DNA from: Saccoglossus kowalevskii | Lineage: Eukaryota; Hemichordata; Enteropneusta; Harrimaniidae | Assembly (NCBI RefSeq): GCF_000003605.2 | Contig: NW_003124897.1 | Span: 711,242 to 734,596, forward strand | Direction: 5' to 3' | Length of the DNA: 23,355 bases | Translations under genes and position numbers: made by a program | Shown here: positions 20,612 through 23,355 of the stretch, piece by piece | Position numbering within the stretch: the first letter of the stretch is position 1 | Layout of the letters: every line of letters begins with the position of its first letter | The notes under the pieces: generated by a model | Seen by the model: only the letters and a program-made list of their open reading frames with translations | The model's database searches: none | Told to the model about the DNA's origin: nothing

Positions 20612-22714
20612 TGTACAACGGGGATTCAGCAGACATGTTTTCTAGTTGGCAATTACCCTCCTTCTTTCATTATAACAAAATATCAAAGCACAACGCATGA
20701 CAACCAATACATAAGGAACAAGTTATTCTAAACATTAATTGTTTTGTTTTTTTATTTATTTTTATTTTGAATTTATTGAGGATAGTGTTTTTAGTGCCAT
20801 ATTTCATTTCGATAGATTTGTTTCAACAATAAAACACAAAATGATTTTTTTTTTTTTAACTTCTATCAACTTCTTAAGCATCTCTATAAAAGGTAAAGAG
20901 GATTGAATGTGAAAACATTTGGGAAGGAGAATATAATCTCTGTCACGAACATTATGAAACGTTGTATGCAGAAAACTTTTCGATTCTCCCAACCCATATG
21001 AGAGAATATCCACACTATATTATCCATAGCTTCAGTCACTGGCCAATAATAATGAAATTTGAATTTTAGACGTATGATGTCATCATTCATTCCCATCAAT
21101 CCCCGTGTAAGATGTTTCCTTTTACAGAGTGTAACCTTGGTAATCATCATCTTGTATGCGTCAGACTCAAATATTTCAATGTTTTGTAGATTTTATTACA
21201 AATTATGGTATCCGTGGATACTGTTTTGATTAAGCGTGTGGTCTGTGTTTTTACTTGGAATACTGTACTATAAAAAGACCACTGTTGATACCGACCAAAT
21301 TGAACTGAATCTGAATCACACTTGGATTGCGCATACATGGCATTATTTACAGTCCCCTGTTCTTGTCATGTATTACCATACATCGTCTTGTGTTGTCTGA
21401 GATCTAGACTCTACCGACCATCAGTAAATCTATTAGATAATTGATTTAAAAATGTTTTATTATGAATTTTAATACCTAAAACTTTAACAAATCTAAGAAA
21501 GCTCTGGATATATGCAGTGACAAAATCCACAAAGTCGGACAACTGATTAAAAATATTTGAAAATAACATTTCATAGATTAATTGAGACCAACAGCGTAAC
21601 CCCCCCCCCCATACCCCCAAAAATAGAGCTGAAATTGAAGCCCAACCTTCTATACAAAACACTTGTATATGACCTATTTCATAGTTGCCCCCAAGTACAG
21701 AACTTATCTGCCCTCCCATCAGCAACAGAATAATTGCACTACTACAAGGGCATGGTTGATTAATAGAGTTTATTTATTAATCTTAAAAATCTGCTGTTTT
21801 TAACTTCATTTACCTTTACTAACTACACTTGAAAAGATTTTTAATATTTGACTAACTGTATAAAGCAGCTAGGACCTATTGACTTTAAAGCATTTACTAC
21901 TATACAAAGTGCTATAGAACATTACAATTTGCGCAGGAAATTAAACTCATTATCAAGGTAACTGACCAGCTAATCACCAACCTTATACTTCCTCCCATTA
22001 GACCCCCTTCCCCCTCCAATTCTGTATGAATCCTGGAAGCTAGGAATGTTTTCCCTAGGGACACTTATGATGACTCAAAATGGCATCGATATAGTGGAAA
22101 AAAAACCTAAGCTATGTAAGGGACAATACATTGTGGTTAATGTGAGGTAGGCAAATTAGAATTTTCAGATTGATTTTTTTTTAGGGAATTAGACTTTTAT
22201 CTCCTCAGGAAGGCTTAGAATGTAGAGCACATGTGCGTTTTCACCTTAAACCATGTTCTTATTTTTGTTTACTTTTCTTATTCCATTTTCCACTTTCAGG
22301 AAATGAACCGATGTAAATTTTCCTATATTTAAAAAAAACAACAACATATGTTGATCAAGAATTGTAAGCAACAGGAGATTGGCACTATGTAGTGAATAGT
22401 GATATATACCAGCGACTGGAATTAACGAAAAACAGAGCCTCTACGTACATCAGACAAATCCAATAAGCCCAACAACAGAGAACTAACAGTTAACCCCTGA
22501 TGTACTGCATGCCAGGGGAAGCGAATGGAAATGGTAATCCAAGAGGTCAATAACCTGCCACAATTACCTTGTCTATTGGGGGATAGAGAAACCCCAACTG
22601 TTTACGCTTATTGACAAGCCAGAATCAATATGGTTGTAAGAATAACACAGAACACAGATCTTGTTTCGGTACAACTGGTTGTCATCAAGACTTGTCACAT
22701 TCACTAGTGGAGGA
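20612..22714. other. Long stretch without a supported gene
   Basis: AT-rich, with a run of 11 C at 21600-21610. Open frames on - at 20804-21150, 21147-21338 and 21411-21725 lack codon bias or splice support. A short inverted pair CCCCTG/CAGGGG lies near 22494-22518. No mobile element is identified. Confidence 0.45.
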
Positions 22715-22795
22715 GTTCCCATATGGAAGTCATACATACAGCTTAGTTCCCACATGGAAGCCATATATACAGCTTGGTTCTCACACAGTGACCAT
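22715..22795. repeat. 31-bp tandem repeat, about 2.5 copies
   Basis: GTTCCCATATGGAAG at 22715 recurs as GTTCCCACATGGAAG at 22746, and a partial GTTCTCACACAG follows at 22777. The period is 31 bp, each unit ending in CAGCTT. It overlaps a + open frame (22611-22862) that I regard as incidental. Confidence 0.85.
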
Positions 22796-22901
22796 CAAAA
22801 CTGACAAGTACCAAGCAAACTCTAAGGAGAAACAAATTTTATGTTCAGTAAATGTAAATTGAGAAGTTTTAATTTCAATGTTATTCTTTCAAATGTTAAC
22901 A

Positions 22902-23355
22902 ATGTTTACAGCGGAAGTCAACTCATGTTTACAGCGGTAGTCAACACATGTTTACAGCGGTAGTCAACACATGTTTACAGCGGTAGTCAACACATGTTTA
23001 CAGCGGTAGTCAACACATGTTTACAGCGATAGTCAACACATGTTTACAGCGGCAGTCTACACATGTTTACAGCGGCAGTCTACACATGTTTACAGTGGCA
23101 GTCTACACATGTTTACAGTGGCAGTCTACACATGTTTACAGTGGCAGTCTACACATGTTTACAGTGGCAGTCTACACATGTTTACAGTGGCAGTCTACAC
23201 ATGTTTACAGTGGCAGTCTACACATGTTTACAGTGGCAGTCTACACATGTTTACAGTGGCAGTCAACACATGTTAACAGTGGCAGTCAACACATGTTTAC
23301 AGTGATAGTCAACACATATTTATAGCGACAGTCAATACATGTTTACAGAAGCAGT
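22902..23355. repeat. 23-bp satellite array running off the right edge
   Basis: Nineteen full units and a partial one start every 23 bp from 22902 (22925, 22948 and so on to 23339). Each unit has ATGTTTACAG, then a variable RYGGYAG block. Blocks of like units are visible: the first units carry GCGGTAGTCAAC, a middle block of about eight carries GTGGCAGTCTAC, and the last units decay. The 23-bp length makes any open frame a 23-residue repeat in all three + frames, so the parallel open frames at 23017-23325 are artefacts. Confidence 0.95.

Noticed and set aside
21600-21610. Run of 11 C
   Set aside because: A simple homopolymer with no surrounding structure.
23017-23325. Three + strand open frames encoding a 23-residue repeat (MFTVAVYTCLQWQSTHVY)
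   Set aside because: Same artefact from a 23-bp satellite lacking stops in the unit.
1-23355. tRNA, rRNA or small nuclear RNA genes
   Set aside because: No tRNA B-box-like GTTCGANTC in a suitable context and no recognisable rRNA or snRNA segment were seen on either strand.
1-23355. LTR elements, other virus-like elements or LINEs
   Set aside because: No paired long terminal repeats and no reverse transcriptase, integrase, capsid or envelope-like segments were recognised by reading the sequence.

Overview
The window is AT-rich eukaryotic DNA with no recognisable complete protein gene, rRNA or tRNA. Fold-back DNA transposon remnants, several minisatellite arrays, long non-coding stretches and CpG confined to short islands point to an invertebrate nuclear genome. 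A marine lophotrochozoan such as a mollusc or brachiopod is my best guess from the style of the repeats, but this is an inference. No sequence here identifies the species.

Layout from left to right: a two-copy 67-bp repeat at the edge (1-121); fold-back MITE copy A (356-567); an AT-rich array with higher-order structure (916-1887); a worn MITE copy B (2355-2495); a 22-bp minisatellite (4721-5146) split by a CpG-rich, hairpin-rich DNA transposon (about 5147-5674) and briefly resuming beyond it; a short 10-bp repeat (6464-6506); MITE copy C in reverse orientation (6683-6878) with a related half-element beside it; a two-copy repeat of about 140 bp carrying a hairpin (8614-8900); MITE copy D (8995-9197); a perfect 27-nt hairpin (9907-9933); a 16-bp minisatellite (about 11487-12390); MITE copy E (16606-16817); CpG-containing islands at 17.25-17.74 kb and 18.92-19.2 kb; small degenerate repeats; and a 23-bp satellite running off the right edge (22902-23355).

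No coding region can be called with confidence. The long open frames over the 16-bp and 23-bp arrays are artefacts of repeat length. I list several exon-sized open stretches that have plausible splice sites and codon-like base bias, all at low confidence. They lie on both strands, and in AT-rich DNA of this length many such stretches arise by chance. The better ones are 17054-17251 (-), 15500-15601 (-), 20509-20611 (+) and 15268-15373 (+). If they are real, the window is mostly introns and flanks of one or more host genes, with the 17-19 kb CpG islands as possible promoters. I found no LTR element, virus-like element, CRISPR array or novel multi-gene system.
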